Positions 36,895 through 46,007 are shown, numbered from the stretch's first letter. The stretch: 64,000 bases of DNA from Boseongicola aestuarii (GCF_900184815.1 NZ_FXXQ01000004.1:62001-126000), one strand, 5' to 3'. Notes: generated by a model from the letters alone, not told the origin. Numbers and translations: made by a program.

Positions 36895-36920
36895 ATACAT
36901 AGATGTATTTGACGATACAT
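36895..36920. promoter_or_regulatory. Three alternating half-sites upstream of the GntR gene
   Basis: ATACAT (36895-36900), ATGTAT (36903-36908) and ATACAT (36915-36920) form two overlapping inverted repeats. The second is ATGTAT-TTGACG-ATACAT. GTATAC-like dyads are typical operators of FCD-type GntR proteins, and the next gene encodes one, so autoregulation is likely. The half-sites are seen; the binder is inferred. Confidence 0.55.
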
Positions 36921-36955
36921 CCCCCAACCATTATTGCTCGGCTGGGGGCGTGGCC

Positions 36956-37627
36956 ATGAAGTCAGTGAAATCTATCAGTCGGACCGATGAAGCCTACGCG
37001 CGGCTTAAGGACGACATACGTGCCAATTGTTTGGCCCCGGGGCATCTAGAACCAGAGCCTGAATTGGCCGCACGACTTGGAATGAGTCGCACCCCCGTGC
37101 ACGAGGCGCTGATCCGGCTTGAAGCGGAAGGACTTGTGGAGATCGTTCCGCGGCGAGGTGCCCGGGTGCTGCCTATCAGTGCCGACGATATGAGAGAGAT
37201 CTACGAAATTCTGACCGCGCTTGAACCAGAAGCCGCGGCGTGCCTTGCTGCCCGCCAGCCCAGCGAGAAAGAAATCGACCCACTTGATCAGGCGACGCAG
37301 GATATGACTGACGCGCTGGACAAGGGCGACCTCGATAGGTGGGTCGAGGCGGATGACAGATTTCATCAAACGCTTCTCAGACTTCATGGAAACAAGCGCC
37401 TGGCAGCATTCGTAGGAGCGCTTTTCGATCAATCCCATCGCGCGCGCATGGTGACCCTCCGCTTGCGGGAGCCTCCGATCATATCGACTGCAGAACACAG
37501 GATCATTCTTGAATTCCTGCGTCGTGGTGACGCCGAAGGAACGCGAGAGGCGTTTCGAAAACACCGTCAGCGGACTTCAGTGGAACTGATCTCCATTCTC
37601 GAAGACTATCGGCTGCCTCATTTATGA
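36956..37627 (+). CDS. GntR family transcriptional regulator (FCD subfamily)
   Basis: A 223-residue regulator from ATG 36956 (a GTG at 36950 is also in frame). The N-terminal winged helix-turn-helix contains A-Y-x-R-L-K-D-D-I and L-A-A-R-L-G-M-S-R-T-P-V-H-E-A-L-I-R-L. The C-terminal FCD domain has conserved Asp and His residues (D-D-R-F-H-Q-T-L-L and a late A-E-H-R), expected to bind a metal and an organic-acid ligand. It leads the plus-strand operon with the dehydrogenase, aldolase and monooxygenase-like genes and probably represses it. Confidence 0.88.
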   Translation: MKSVKSISRTDEAYARLKDDIRANCLAPGHLEPEPELAARLGMSRTPVHEALIRLEAEGLVEIVPRRGARVLPISADDMREIYEILTALEPEAAACLAARQPSEKEIDPLDQATQDMTDALDKGDLDRWVEADDRFHQTLLRLHGNKRLAAFVGALFDQSHRARMVTLRLREPPIISTAEHRIILEFLRRGDAEGTREAFRKHRQRTSVELISILEDYRLPHL

Positions 37628-37658
37628 TGTGTCCGTCCAACAAACAGGAGCGCCGCAG

Positions 37659-38762
37659 ATGACACGGCAAACAACAATCGCATTGATCAGGGGTGATGGG
37701 ATCGGCGTGGAAGTCACGGATGCTGCCATGGAAGTTGTAAACGCTGCGGTTTCGAGGGCAGGCGGTCAGGCACTTGTTTTTTCTGAGATCGCAGCTGGAG
37801 CCGGCTATTTTCAACAAACTGGTCTCGACATTGAGCAGGACGGGGAGGAACGCGCGGGAGATGCTGATGCGATTTTTCTGGGCGCGATTGGATTGCCGTC
37901 CGTCCGGCGTCCGGACGGCACGGAAATTGCTCCACATTTGCGCTTGCGCGATCGTTATGGGCTTTACGCGGGTGTTCGGCCAGTCAAAGCCTATCCGAAT
38001 GCCCCCCAACGACTTGCTGACCCGAGGGCTGCTGCGATCGATTTGATTATACTTCGAGAATCGACTGAGGGTTTGTTTTATTCGGCAGCCGTCCATGGGC
38101 GCGGCGAAGTCATCGGCGACAGCGAAGCGCGCGATATCTTGCGGATAACGCGCACGACCACTGAGAAGCTCCACAACTTCGCGTTTCGCCTGGCAACGCG
38201 GCGTAAAGATCGTGGCGGTCAGGGAAAGGTAACCTGTGTTGATAAGGCTAACGTTTTCAATTCAATGGCCTTTTTCCGAAAGATCTTCGATGAAATCGCG
38301 CCGAAGTATCCGGATATCGCTCACGATTACGCCTATGTTGACGCTCAGGCTTTGAATTTGATCCGGCAGCCCTGGGAATCCGATGTCCTGGTGATGGAGA
38401 ATATGTTTGGGGATATTCTGTCCGATCTTGGGGGCGGGCTTGTCGGGGGTATGGGAATGGCAGCCTGTGCGGAAATCGGCGACGAACACGGGCTTTTTCA
38501 ACCGGCACACGGAACGGCTCCCGACATCATGGGACAGGACAAAGCCAACCCATTGGCCGCAATTCTGAGCGGTGCCTTGATGTTGGATTATCTGGCCGAA
38601 AGAACCGGCTTGGATGCCTATGCAGAGGCCGCGCGTATGGTGGATGATGCCGTTCAGGCTGGATTTGAAGCGAACAGAATACACCCGATGGAATTCGGGG
38701 GAAATATGGGTACGAAAGCCGTTACCCGCGAAGTGCTGGCACAGATCGACAGCGCGAGTTAG
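37659..38762 (+). CDS. Isocitrate/isopropylmalate dehydrogenase family protein (tartrate/D-malate DH-like)
   Basis: A 367-residue beta-hydroxyacid oxidative decarboxylase. Visible are the nucleotide loop I-R-G-D-G-I-G, the substrate-arginine segment L-R-L-R-D-R-Y-G-L-Y-A-G-V-R-P, the catalytic Lys in V-D-K-A-N-V, catalytic Tyr in D-Y-A-Y-V-D-A, and metal-binding Asp in N-M-F-G-D-I-L-S-D. Leucine-biosynthetic neighbours (leuCD) are absent and a GntR gene precedes it, so a catabolic role on tartrate-, malate- or similar acids is more likely. ATG 37659 has CAGGAG upstream. Confidence 0.85.
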   Translation: MTRQTTIALIRGDGIGVEVTDAAMEVVNAAVSRAGGQALVFSEIAAGAGYFQQTGLDIEQDGEERAGDADAIFLGAIGLPSVRRPDGTEIAPHLRLRDRYGLYAGVRPVKAYPNAPQRLADPRAAAIDLIILRESTEGLFYSAAVHGRGEVIGDSEARDILRITRTTTEKLHNFAFRLATRRKDRGGQGKVTCVDKANVFNSMAFFRKIFDEIAPKYPDIAHDYAYVDAQALNLIRQPWESDVLVMENMFGDILSDLGGGLVGGMGMAACAEIGDEHGLFQPAHGTAPDIMGQDKANPLAAILSGALMLDYLAERTGLDAYAEAARMVDDAVQAGFEANRIHPMEFGGNMGTKAVTREVLAQIDSAS

Positions 38763-38799
38763 GCCGACTAGTGTCGTGAAAAATATGCGGAACGCCAAG

Positions 38800-39438
38800 A
38801 TGTCAGAAAGCCGAATTCGAGAGAGAATTGCCGACTTGGGTCGCTCGCTTTTTGACCGCGGCCTGACCTTCGGGTCGACGGGAAACATCAGCGTGCGCAT
38901 TGAGGACGGCTGGCTGATGACCCCGACGGGCTCCAGTTTGGGCAACCTCGATCCGGCACGGATTTCCAAACTTGATTTGAACGGCCAGCTTGTCGATGGT
39001 GATGCGCCCACCAAGGAGGCGTTCTTGCACACGTCAATGTATGAGTGCCGCCCGAATGCCGGAGCAATTGTTCATTTGCATTCGACGCATTCGGTGGCAG
39101 CAAGCTGCCTCCACGGTGTGGATCCGTCCAATGTGCTGCCTCCGCTGACGGCCTATTATGTGATGCGGATCGGTGTCCTGCCGTTGATCCCGTATTTTCC
39201 CCCGGGTGATCTGAAACTGGCTGATGCAGTGAAGGAAATGGCTTCGAAACACCACGCCGTTTTACTGGCCAATCACGGACCTGTCGTGGCGGGGAAATCG
39301 CTTGAAGACGCGGTCTACGCCACAGAAGAACTCGAAGAGACCGCTAAGCTGTTCCTTGCCTTGCAAGGTATGAAAACGCGCCCATTGAGCGACGAGCAGG
39401 TCGCGGAGCTGCGACGTCGTTTTCCGTCAACGGCTTGA
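38800..39438 (+). CDS. Class II aldolase/adducin family protein (OtnC-like)
   Basis: A 212-residue protein with the aldolase-II fold: G-S-T-G-N-I-S-V-R near the N-terminus, a catalytic Glu in T-K-E-A-F-L-H, zinc-binding V-H-L-H-S-T-H-S and A-N-H-G-P-V-V-A-G. It is closest to OtnC, which decarboxylates 3-oxo-tetronate 4-phosphates, although no OtnK-type kinase is nearby. ATG 38800 fits the family start; ATG 38785 is an alternative. With the dehydrogenase before it, a route for a hydroxylated C4 acid is plausible. Confidence 0.82.
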   Translation: MSESRIRERIADLGRSLFDRGLTFGSTGNISVRIEDGWLMTPTGSSLGNLDPARISKLDLNGQLVDGDAPTKEAFLHTSMYECRPNAGAIVHLHSTHSVAASCLHGVDPSNVLPPLTAYYVMRIGVLPLIPYFPPGDLKLADAVKEMASKHHAVLLANHGPVVAGKSLEDAVYATEELEETAKLFLALQGMKTRPLSDEQVAELRRRFPSTA

Positions 39439-39448
39439 GGAGCTCGAC

Positions 39449-39748
39449 ATGTATGCAGTTTGTGTGACTTTCCATATTCGGCCGGACGCCTTCGACAAAT
39501 TCCTGCGAAGAATGCACCAGCAAGCGGATGATAGTCTGTCGAAAGAAGAAGGGTGCCACAGGTTTGACGTCTGTCACGATGGCGGGCTGTCGAGCGCAAT
39601 TTTCCTCTATGAACTCTACGAAGATCGACGTGCGTTCGAATTGCACAGTGAAAGCGAACACTTCTTGGCTTTTGATGCAGAGGTCTCCGGGTGGACGCTA
39701 AAAAAAGAGGTTTCAACGTTTGAAAACGTCAGGCCCGGCGGGCCGTAA
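39449..39748 (+). CDS. Antibiotic biosynthesis monooxygenase (ABM) domain protein, YgiN-like
   Basis: A 99-residue single-domain ABM protein (Y-A-V-C-V-T-F-H-I-R-P, G-C-H-R-F-D-V, F-L-Y-E-L-Y-E-D-R-R-A-F-E-x-H). Such dimeric alpha-beta barrels oxidise quinols or isomerise small substrates (YgiN, LsrG). It follows the OtnC-like gene by 10 bases and precedes a terminator, so it ends the GntR operon. The reaction is unknown. Confidence 0.82.
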   Translation: MYAVCVTFHIRPDAFDKFLRRMHQQADDSLSKEEGCHRFDVCHDGGLSSAIFLYELYEDRRAFELHSESEHFLAFDAEVSGWTLKKEVSTFENVRPGGP

Positions 39749-39751
39749 GGA

Positions 39752-39774
39752 GTGTCCCTTCGGACACGCTTTTC
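39752..39774 (+). terminator. Rho-independent terminator after the GntR operon
   Basis: A 6-bp stem GTGTCC/GGACAC (39752-39757, 39762-39767) with a CTTC tetraloop, followed by GCTTTTCT. It lies 4 bases after the stop of the ABM gene and between two convergent operons. Confidence 0.7.
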
Positions 39775-39818
39775 TCAATCGAGTTTTCAACAGGTTTCGC
39801 CCAAACAGCGGCCGTGTT

Positions 39819-41399
39819 TCAGGGCAGTACGGGCGTCGCAGCGATCAACGCCTTGGTGTATGCATGTTTAGGGTTCTCAAATACCTCATCGGTCCGACCT
39901 TCCTCCACGATCTGCCCGGATTTCATCACGAGCACCCGGTCGGTAATTGATCGCACCACTGACAAGTCGTGAGAGATAAAGAGGTAAGTCAGGCCGTGGC
40001 TTGCGGCGAGACTGGCCAGCAAATCCAGGATTTGTGCTCGTATCGAGACATCGAGGGCCGAAGTCGCTTCGTCCAGCAGGATCAAATCGGGCTGAATGAT
40101 CAGCGCACGGGCAATCGCGATGCGTTGCCTTTGTCCGCCTGAAAATTCATGGATGTATTTGAACTGATCATCGGGGCTGAGACCTACGGCGCGAAGCGCA
40201 TCCGCGACGACTTCGTGCCTGTGGCCCCTCCATTCGGGGGCCTCAAGCAAATGAAGCGGTTCACTGACCAATCGATCAACCCGGTGGCGTGGATTGAAGG
40301 ACCCATAGGGATCCTGAAAGACAGCTTGCATCTGTCGTCGCAAACCGCTGTTCACCTTCTTTCCATGCAGAATGGGCGTTCCATTCAACAGGATCTCACC
40401 ACCCTGAAGCTGTTCAAGCCCTAGGATGGCGCGCGTAAGTGTCGATTTCCCGCAGCCGCTTTCCCCTACCAGCCCCAAGCTTTCGCCCTTGAAGATATCG
40501 AAGCTGACATGATCGACAGCCCGGAAATGCTTGGGCTTCGTAAAAAGGCGAGCCCTTGGCATTCGATAATCACGCACGACGTCGCGCACTGTCAAAAGTG
40601 GTGTTTGGCTTCTTGCAGGTACCCGCTCCGGTACATGGCTGGAGGCTTCATAGAGCGCGCGAGTATAGGGATGCTTCATTTCGCGGAAAATGCGGCTGGC
40701 CGCGCCACATTCAACGATCCGACCGTCTTTCATGATGACAATGTCATCAGCTATGTCCGCGACCACGGCAAGGTCATGGCTAATGAGCATCAATCCCATT
40801 CCGTCCTCGCGGACGAGACGTTTGAGGAGGTCCAGGATCTCGGCCTGCGTCGTGACATCCAGAGCAGTCGTCGGCTCATCTGCGATGAGTAGCTTCGGTC
40901 GGAGTGCGATCGCAAGGGCAATGATGACGCGTTGTCTCTGTCCACCGGACAACTCATGAGGATAGAGCGAGGAAGAAAACCGATCCTCTGGCAATTCGCA
41001 CCTTGCTAGAGCAGCCCGAGCGCGGGTCAATGCCTCGGTCCGCTTCGTCTTTGGCTCGTGGATCAGAATGCTTTCCGCCACTTGCTGACCGATGTTTTTC
41101 AGCGGGTTGAGCGCAGTCATCGGTTCTTGAAAGACGATTGAGACCTCGTTGCCGCGCATCTTGCATAGGTCTTCTTCGGAAGCGTCGAGCGTGTCGATCA
41201 CCCCGACGCTCAGTCGACCCGTCGTCACGGCACCAGACGGCAGAAGTTGCAGGATCGAGTAAGCTGTCATGGACTTGCCTGAGCCGCTTTCTCCGATCAC
41301 GCCCAGAACTTTCCCTTCGTCAAGGGACAATGAAATATCCTTGAGGATGGGCGTTCCGCGTATCGACAGCGACAAATTTTCAATACGAAGAAGCGTCAT
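39819..41399 (-). CDS. Peptide-type ABC transporter, fused dual ATP-binding protein (DppDF-like)
   Basis: A 526-residue protein with two complete nucleotide-binding domains: first half Walker A G-E-S-G-S-G-K-S-M-T and signature L-S-G-G-Q-R-Q-R; second half G-E-S-G-C-G-K-S-T-L and F-S-G-G-Q-R-Q-R. Each half is followed by the oligopeptide-transporter C-terminal region. It energises the adjacent DppBC-like permeases. The start at 41399 overlaps the permease stop by 4 bases; the open extension to 41558 is inside that gene. Last gene of the dehalogenase operon. Confidence 0.94.
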   Translation of the reverse strand: MTLLRIENLSLSIRGTPILKDISLSLDEGKVLGVIGESGSGKSMTAYSILQLLPSGAVTTGRLSVGVIDTLDASEEDLCKMRGNEVSIVFQEPMTALNPLKNIGQQVAESILIHEPKTKRTEALTRARAALARCELPEDRFSSSLYPHELSGGQRQRVIIALAIALRPKLLIADEPTTALDVTTQAEILDLLKRLVREDGMGLMLISHDLAVVADIADDIVIMKDGRIVECGAASRIFREMKHPYTRALYEASSHVPERVPARSQTPLLTVRDVVRDYRMPRARLFTKPKHFRAVDHVSFDIFKGESLGLVGESGCGKSTLTRAILGLEQLQGGEILLNGTPILHGKKVNSGLRRQMQAVFQDPYGSFNPRHRVDRLVSEPLHLLEAPEWRGHRHEVVADALRAVGLSPDDQFKYIHEFSGGQRQRIAIARALIIQPDLILLDEATSALDVSIRAQILDLLASLAASHGLTYLFISHDLSVVRSITDRVLVMKSGQIVEEGRTDEVFENPKHAYTKALIAATPVLP

Positions 41400-42217
41400 G
41401 TCCGGCCCCTGCGCAAACGCGGATCGAAAACATCCCGCAAGCCGTCGCCCAAGAGGTTCAACCCTAAGACCGTGAAAACGATCGCCAACCCCGGCGCGAG
41501 AGCCAGATGAGGGGCTAGGCTTATCATCGTCTGACTGTCGGCAAGCATACGCCCCCAACTAGGGGTTGGTGGTTGCGCGCCCAGCCCGACATAAGACAAG
41601 GCGGCCTCGGCAAGGATCGCCAGCGAGAACTGTATGGTTCCCTGCACGATCAGGAGGTTGGAGAGGTTCGGCAAGATATGTTCGATTGATATCCGTACCG
41701 TGGTCTTGCCGCTGACGCGGGCGGCCATGATAAACTCGCGTTTCCAGAGGCTCAGTGCCGAACCGCGCGTCAGTCGCGCAAAGACGGGCACGTTGAAAAT
41801 GCCAATTGCAATAATTGCGTTCACTGCGCTTGGTCCGAAGGTCGCGGTGATCAAGATGGCGATCAATAGCGAGGGAAATGCGAACACAAGATCATTCCCG
41901 CGTCCGATCACTTCATCCAGAAGGCTGCCCTTGTGCGCTGCCGCGGCGAGTCCAAGTGGTACACCCAGTCCCATGCCAATTCCGACCGCAACGAATGCAA
42001 CAGCAATCGACGTCCGTGCACCGATCATGACCATAGACAGAATATCGCGACCGAAATGATCTGTTCCAAGTGGGTGCGCCGGTGTCGGCGTGCGCATCCG
42101 TTCGGCGATGTTCAGGTTTTCGATATCGTAAGGAACCCACAGAAACGAGACGAGCGCAGCGATGACAAAAAGGCCGCTCAACGTGGCACCGATAACTAGG
42201 TTTCGATAGGTGTTCAT
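41396..42217 (-). CDS. Peptide-type ABC transporter permease (DppC-like)
   Basis: A 273-residue inner-membrane permease with about six helices, the N-terminal H-P-L-G-T-D-H-F-G-R-D-I-L-S motif of the DppC/OppC group and the coupling loop A-A-R-V-S-G-K-T. It overlaps both neighbours by 4 bases. ATG 42217 is preferred to an extension to 42481 that would lie inside the other permease gene. Confidence 0.93.
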   Translation of the reverse strand: MNTYRNLVIGATLSGLFVIAALVSFLWVPYDIENLNIAERMRTPTPAHPLGTDHFGRDILSMVMIGARTSIAVAFVAVGIGMGLGVPLGLAAAAHKGSLLDEVIGRGNDLVFAFPSLLIAILITATFGPSAVNAIIAIGIFNVPVFARLTRGSALSLWKREFIMAARVSGKTTVRISIEHILPNLSNLLIVQGTIQFSLAILAEAALSYVGLGAQPPTPSWGRMLADSQTMISLAPHLALAPGLAIVFTVLGLNLLGDGLRDVFDPRLRRGRT

Positions 42218-43161
42218 GCCTGCCGCCTCAGTCGTGGGTCGACAAGCGCATAGGCGATGTCGACCGCAAAGTTCACGACGATTACGGCGAACACCAGTAG
42301 CATGACGACGCTTTCGACCACGATGAGATCGCGCTGGGAAATCGCCTGAAAAATGAGCCGCCCCAGACCGGGAAGAAAGAACACGTTCTCGATAATGATT
42401 GCGCCTGCAAGAAGAAATGAGAACTGCAAACCAATGATCGTCAGCACCGGGATCATCGCGTTGCGAAGGGCATGTCGCCAAATCGCCTGCCGCCTGTTCA
42501 GCCCCTTGGCGCGTGCCGTGCGCATGAAGTCCTCATCAAGCGTATCGACCAGCGCCGACCGCATCACACGGGCAAGAATAGAGGCCTGCGGCAAGGCAAG
42601 GGATACGGCTGGCAGCGTGAGTGCCTTCAGTCCGGCAAGAAATCCTTCATCCCAGCCGGGAAAGCCACCGGCCGAAAACCAGCGAAGATTGATCGCAAAG
42701 ACGAGAACCATGAGCATTGCGAACCAGAAATTCGGAATGGCCACTCCGAGTTGCGTGAATCCCATGATGACCGTGTCGGTCATCGAGCCGCGCCTAGAGG
42801 CCGCCAAAATGCCGACGGGAAAGGCGATAAGTGTCGACAATGCCAGCGCGATCAATGCCAACGGAAGCGAAATCCAAAGTCGCTCGCCGATCATTTCCGT
42901 CACCGGGGTTCGATAGGTATAGGATGTGCCGAAATCGCCGGTCATCATTCCGCCGATCCATTCGAAATAGCGCGTAACCGGACTAACATCGAGACCAAGC
43001 TCGGCACGCAAGGCCGCGACGGTGTCTTCCTGAGCGTTTATCCCAAGCATGAAGGCCGCAGGATCACCGGGAATGATTTCGATCAGGCTGAAAATCACCA
43101 CACTGGCAACGATCAGGCTGATGACCAGCGATACCAGCCTTATTAGAAAATAACGCGCCAT
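42214..43161 (-). CDS. Peptide-type ABC transporter permease (DppB-like)
   Basis: A 315-residue permease starting M-A-R-Y-F-L-I-R-L-V-S-L, typical of DppB/OppB, with G-D-F-G-T-S-Y and the coupling segment T-A-R-A-K-G-L-N-R-R-Q-A-I-W-R-H-A-L-R-N-A. It pairs with the DppC-like protein to form the channel for the ligand captured by the SBP encoded 66 bases upstream. Confidence 0.94.
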   Translation of the reverse strand: MARYFLIRLVSLVISLIVASVVIFSLIEIIPGDPAAFMLGINAQEDTVAALRAELGLDVSPVTRYFEWIGGMMTGDFGTSYTYRTPVTEMIGERLWISLPLALIALALSTLIAFPVGILAASRRGSMTDTVIMGFTQLGVAIPNFWFAMLMVLVFAINLRWFSAGGFPGWDEGFLAGLKALTLPAVSLALPQASILARVMRSALVDTLDEDFMRTARAKGLNRRQAIWRHALRNAMIPVLTIIGLQFSFLLAGAIIIENVFFLPGLGRLIFQAISQRDLIVVESVVMLLVFAVIVVNFAVDIAYALVDPRLRRQA

Positions 43162-43227
43162 GAAATGCGCCTTAAATCAGTAGATCGCCCCGGCAGGCGG
43201 TCTGCACACCGGGGCGAGGGTTTGCGA

Positions 43228-44700
43228 TCACTTGCTCCAGCTGACGACTGTCAGATCAATTGCCTGAGTAGGGGCGTCGGGCCAGATGCCCTGAACACCA
43301 GCCTTGACCACGGTAGGAACGGCGAGCTGAAAAAGATAAACGTTCACATAGTCGTTTGAGATAATGGTCTGCGCCATCGCGATAAGCTCGGAGCGTTTTG
43401 CAGGATCAGTCTCGGCAGTGAGATCGGCAATGAGCTTCTGGAAATCCGGGTTGTCGTACTGGAAGTAATAATCGGGGCGGGCGTAAATCCCGATATCGAA
43501 AGGCTCCGTATGGCTGACAATGGTAAGTCCGAAGTCCTTGCCCCGGAAGACCTGCTCAAGCCACTGTGCCCATTCAAGATTGCTGATCTCGGTCTGTATT
43601 CCGACAGCGCGCAGTTGCGAGGCAATGATCTCGCCGCCGCGGCGGGCATAGGACGGCGGCGGTAGTTTCAGCGTCGTCGTGAAACCGTCGGGATAGCCCG
43701 CTTCGGCAAGCAGTGATTTCGCCAACTCCGGATCGTACTGCGAGTTCGCCGTCAGATCGACGTAGTCCGGGTTGTGCGGCGCGAAATGGGTTCCGATTGG
43801 TGTTCCAAGACCAAACATCGCGCCGTCAATGATCGCCTGGCGGTCGATTGCGTGCGCGAGGGCCTTTCTGACACGGATATCCGTGAATGGTTCCATCAGA
43901 TTATTCGTCGAAAGGATTGTCTCGCCCTCCGACGAACCGACAAGAACTTCGAAGCGCGGATCGGCTTCGAACTGTGGCAGGTTTTCCGGAGCCGGATAGC
44001 TGTAAAAGACGTCAACATCTTCAGCCATCATCGCGGCAAAAGCGGCAGTCGGATCAGAGATGAATTTGAAAGTCGCGGATTCGAGACTGGCGGGCGTTCC
44101 CCAGTAGTTTTCGTTGCGCACCAACTCAATCTGGTCGCCCTGCACCCAGTTGGAGAATTTGAACGCTCCTGTGCCGATCGGCATCGTTTTGATGTCTTCG
44201 ATGCTTTCGGTCGCGACGATCACCGCGTCGCCCCATGCCATATTGAACAAGAAGCTGCCGTTCGCACTGGAAAGAGTGACGCGAACGGTTGACGGATCGA
44301 CAGCCTCGACGGTTTTGATCTCGGCGAAAAGTGCTTTCTGCGCGTTGGCGCTGTCTTCAGCCCGCGCGCGATCAAGTGAGAAGACGACATCGTCAGCATC
44401 CATCGTCGTGCCGTCATGGAAAGTCACACCTTCGTGCAACTTGAATGTGTAGGTGAGGCCGTCCTCCGAAATCTCCCAGCTTTCTGCCAGTCCCGGGTTT
44501 ACCGAGCCGTCGGGACCAAATCGGGTTAGTCCTTCGAAGACGTTCGAATAAAGTACCTGGTCAATTGCTCCCGCGGCAGCACTGGTTGGATCAAGATGTG
44601 GTGGTTCAAGTTGGATGCCCACGATCAAGCCGGTTTCGGCCTGAGTGGCCCCTGCGGCAAGCGTTAGAGCAATCGCGCTTGTCAGTGTCTTGACGTTCAT
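43228..44700 (-). CDS. Peptide-type ABC transporter substrate-binding protein (SBP_bac_5)
   Basis: A 490-residue family 5 extracellular binding protein with a signal peptide (A-G-A-T-Q-A-E). Characteristic parts are L-E-P-P-H-L-D-P, the S-N-V-F-E-G-L signature and H-A-I-D-R-Q-A-I. The family binds peptides but also glutathione, nickel chelates, opines and other medium-size ligands, so the name does not fix the substrate. It overlaps the upstream M20 gene by 4 bases; with the dehalogenase in the same run, a halogenated amide or peptide is a reasonable guess. Confidence 0.93.
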   Translation of the reverse strand: MNVKTLTSAIALTLAAGATQAETGLIVGIQLEPPHLDPTSAAAGAIDQVLYSNVFEGLTRFGPDGSVNPGLAESWEISEDGLTYTFKLHEGVTFHDGTTMDADDVVFSLDRARAEDSANAQKALFAEIKTVEAVDPSTVRVTLSSANGSFLFNMAWGDAVIVATESIEDIKTMPIGTGAFKFSNWVQGDQIELVRNENYWGTPASLESATFKFISDPTAAFAAMMAEDVDVFYSYPAPENLPQFEADPRFEVLVGSSEGETILSTNNLMEPFTDIRVRKALAHAIDRQAIIDGAMFGLGTPIGTHFAPHNPDYVDLTANSQYDPELAKSLLAEAGYPDGFTTTLKLPPPSYARRGGEIIASQLRAVGIQTEISNLEWAQWLEQVFRGKDFGLTIVSHTEPFDIGIYARPDYYFQYDNPDFQKLIADLTAETDPAKRSELIAMAQTIISNDYVNVYLFQLAVPTVVKAGVQGIWPDAPTQAIDLTVVSWSK

Positions 44701-46007
44701 AACTTTTCTCCCTGTTCGCCTGCATCGGTCAAAAGATCAATCAAGCACAATCCCATCACTCTGGCCGAATCCAGCATATCTTCAACGCCGATGTATTCAT
44801 CGGGCTTGTGTGCAAGTTCAAGCAATCCAGGTCCGTAGGCAATGCAGTTCTTGAGCCGTCCGATCCTGTCAATGTGTTTTTGATCGTAAGTCCCTGGGGA
44901 AACGACATATTTTGCATCCTGCCCAAGAACGCTCTTGATTGCTTTTGCGGCGCTTTCGACGATGGGTGCGGTCTTTTCCGTCATGGTCGGGATCACGTGG
45001 TGTAACTCGCGCACGTCATAGCTGAATTTTTCCCGCTGAGATTTCACGCGCTCCAGAAGGTCATGGATCTCTTGCTGGACGTCGGAAAAGTCCTCTTCGA
45101 TCAGGAACCTTCTGTCGATCACCATGCGCGCGCTGTCGGGCACGCAAGGCGATGGAAATCCAGTGAATCCGGTTGGAGACTCATCCTGTCCGCCATGAAA
45201 TGAATTGATGTTTAAAGTGGACTGACGGGCGCCTTCCGGAACAACGGGCATTGAGGTCGAGCGCGTTGCCAGTACCGGGAAAAGCGAGGTTTCCATCTCG
45301 TTCAGAACAGCCGCCATATGGCGAATGGCGCAGTCCCCGAGGAATGGCATTGAGCCATGTGCAATTTCACCATGCGTTTCGATTTCTGCCCACCAGACAC
45401 CCCGGTGTCCAAGGCAGATCCGGTCTTTCTGTAGAGGTTCCGGGATAATGACATGTTGAACGCGTTCTGGTGAAAAATATCCCTGTTCAGCCAGGTAGGC
45501 GACGCCTCCGTATCCACCGGACTCCTCATCCGCCGTCCCCGAAATTTCGATTGCTCCGGCATAATCCGGGCAGGCTTCGACAAAAGCTTCAGCCGCGATG
45601 ATCGAAGCCGCCAAGCCCCCTTTCATATCGCAGGTGCCGCGTCCGTAGATCTTGCCGTTCTCCAATTCGCCCGCGAAGGGGTCTTTGGTCCAACCCTGAC
45701 CGACTTCGACAACGTCGGTGTGCGAGTTGAAGTGAACGCATTCGCCCGGATGTTTCCCCTCACGTCGAGCAACGATATTCCAGCGCGGAAAACGATCGCT
45801 GTCACCCGGCGTGCCTTTCCCACGGATCAGTTCCGTTTCAAATCCTGTGGCCTCAAGTCGCCGTTTGAGGAATTCGCAGATTTCCAGATAATGATCGCCC
45901 GGAGGGTTGATCGTTGGGATGCGAACAAGGCTCTGGGTCAGCGCGATCAAATCATCACGGCGCTGTTCGATGCTTCGAAAAAGTGTTTCAGCTTGAACCG
46001 ACTTCAT
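44697..46007 (-). CDS. M20 family metallohydrolase (ArgE/DapE-like deacylase)
   Basis: A 436-residue M20 peptidase/deacylase: first metal ligand His in N-S-H-T-D-V-V, bridging Asp in G-R-G-T-C-D-M-K-G-G, catalytic Glu pair in T-A-D-E-E-S-G-G, and a late His in Y-D-Q-K-H. The family removes acyl groups or N-terminal residues from amino-acid derivatives. It has no signal peptide, so it acts in the cytoplasm after import. It lies between the dehalogenase and SBP genes. ATG 46007 follows AGGACGG. Confidence 0.92.
   Translation of the reverse strand: MKSVQAETLFRSIEQRRDDLIALTQSLVRIPTINPPGDHYLEICEFLKRRLEATGFETELIRGKGTPGDSDRFPRWNIVARREGKHPGECVHFNSHTDVVEVGQGWTKDPFAGELENGKIYGRGTCDMKGGLAASIIAAEAFVEACPDYAGAIEISGTADEESGGYGGVAYLAEQGYFSPERVQHVIIPEPLQKDRICLGHRGVWWAEIETHGEIAHGSMPFLGDCAIRHMAAVLNEMETSLFPVLATRSTSMPVVPEGARQSTLNINSFHGGQDESPTGFTGFPSPCVPDSARMVIDRRFLIEEDFSDVQQEIHDLLERVKSQREKFSYDVRELHHVIPTMTEKTAPIVESAAKAIKSVLGQDAKYVVSPGTYDQKHIDRIGRLKNCIAYGPGLLELAHKPDEYIGVEDMLDSARVMGLCLIDLLTDAGEQGEKL

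Noticed and set aside
36921-36948. GC hairpin as the znuA terminator
   Set aside because: No T-run follows, and it lies in the leader of the GntR gene, overlapping its ribosome-binding site.
37659-38762. Dehydrogenase as leucine-pathway leuB
   Set aside because: No leuCD nearby; a GntR regulator, an OtnC-like aldolase and an ABM protein surround it, favouring a catabolic member of the family.
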